A stretch of DNA of 45,048 nt from Pelotomaculum sp. DTU098 (lineage in GTDB: Bacteria; Bacillota; Desulfotomaculia; Desulfotomaculales; Pelotomaculaceae). Made by a program: the position numbers and the translations under genes. Below, piece after piece: positions 44,891 to 45,048 of this stretch. The notes beneath the pieces were generated by a model, which was given only the letters and a program-made list of their open reading frames with translations, was not told the DNA's origin and did no database searches. Location of the stretch: positions 1 through 45,048 of the forward strand of contig LFSA01000071.1 of the NCBI GenBank assembly GCA_001512635.1. Direction: 5' to 3'. Within the stretch, counting starts at the first letter, position 1; every line of letters starts with the position of its first letter.

Positions 44891-45048
44891 GACCCCCTGT
44901 CATTGGAGAATATACACTTAAAACATTTCCTTTACTTAAAACTACTCTGTTTTCGAGCAGCCGCCCTTGACATGGGGCCCCTGGTTTCCATGTTTCATAG
45001 GGCCAGCCAGGGCCAGCTGCAGCTAACGCTTTGTGGCCCATTGCCGAA

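Overview
The window looks like the chromosome of a moderately GC-rich, spore-former-type Firmicute of the Peptococcaceae (Desulfotomaculum/Pelotomaculum-like). This rests on the rapZ-yvcK-whiA and rpoN-gap-pgk-tpiA-gpmI-eno-secG gene orders, strong GGAGG ribosome sites and frequent GTG/TTG starts. It is an inference, because no rRNA or other species marker is present.

Positions 1-22200 are compact core genome, almost all on the + strand. First come carbohydrate genes: a HAD phosphatase, ROK glucokinase, glycogen debranching enzyme, SIS-type phosphoglucose/phosphomannose isomerase and a PHP phosphoesterase. Next are the rapZ-yvcK-whiA cluster, a hexapeptide acyltransferase, a DUF1405 membrane protein and sigma-54. 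A complete lower-glycolysis operon follows without cggR, then secG, a hotdog thioesterase, an HD hydrolase, smpB and the tmRNA gene ssrA.

From the 3' end of ssrA onward the character changes. GC is lower, intergenic gaps are long, and there are many broken genes: a frameshifted HTH regulator, a zinc-ribbon remnant, an orphan C-terminal piece of cytochrome bd subunit I, a truncated molybdenum hydroxylase subunit, a truncated and stop-interrupted exporter, and an IS256 remnant. Intact housekeeping-type genes (exonuclease III, a divergent PurC-like protein, a NifX-like protein, a TudS-like protein, a thiol-dioxygenase-like cupin and an 8Fe-8S reductase) are scattered among them. This resembles an eroding island beside ssrA, although no integrase is visible.

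The most interesting content is two RiPP (ribosomally made, modified peptide) systems that both use Nif11-type leaders. System 1 (26.3-30.4 kb) has a ProcM-like class II lanthipeptide synthetase with a Cys-Cys-Gly zinc motif. Two precursor genes face it on the opposite strand, with almost identical 82-residue leaders and divergent Cys/Ser/Thr cores, and a vestige of a third core lies next to them. System 2 (37.2-43.9 kb) has a pair of NHLM-type ABC exporters, the first of which is broken and lacks its leader peptidase. After them come a radical SAM protein resembling the PoyD-type peptide epimerases, whose reading frame is broken at an A10 tract, and a precursor with two tandem Nif11 domains and a Cys-free hydrophobic core. 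An IS256 fragment abuts that precursor's stop codon, and the last kilobase is AT-rich with an iterated 8-mer. The hypothesis is one cluster for a lanthipeptide and one for a D-amino-acid-containing peptide, sharing the leader type and perhaps the exporter, and now partly degraded or under slippage control.
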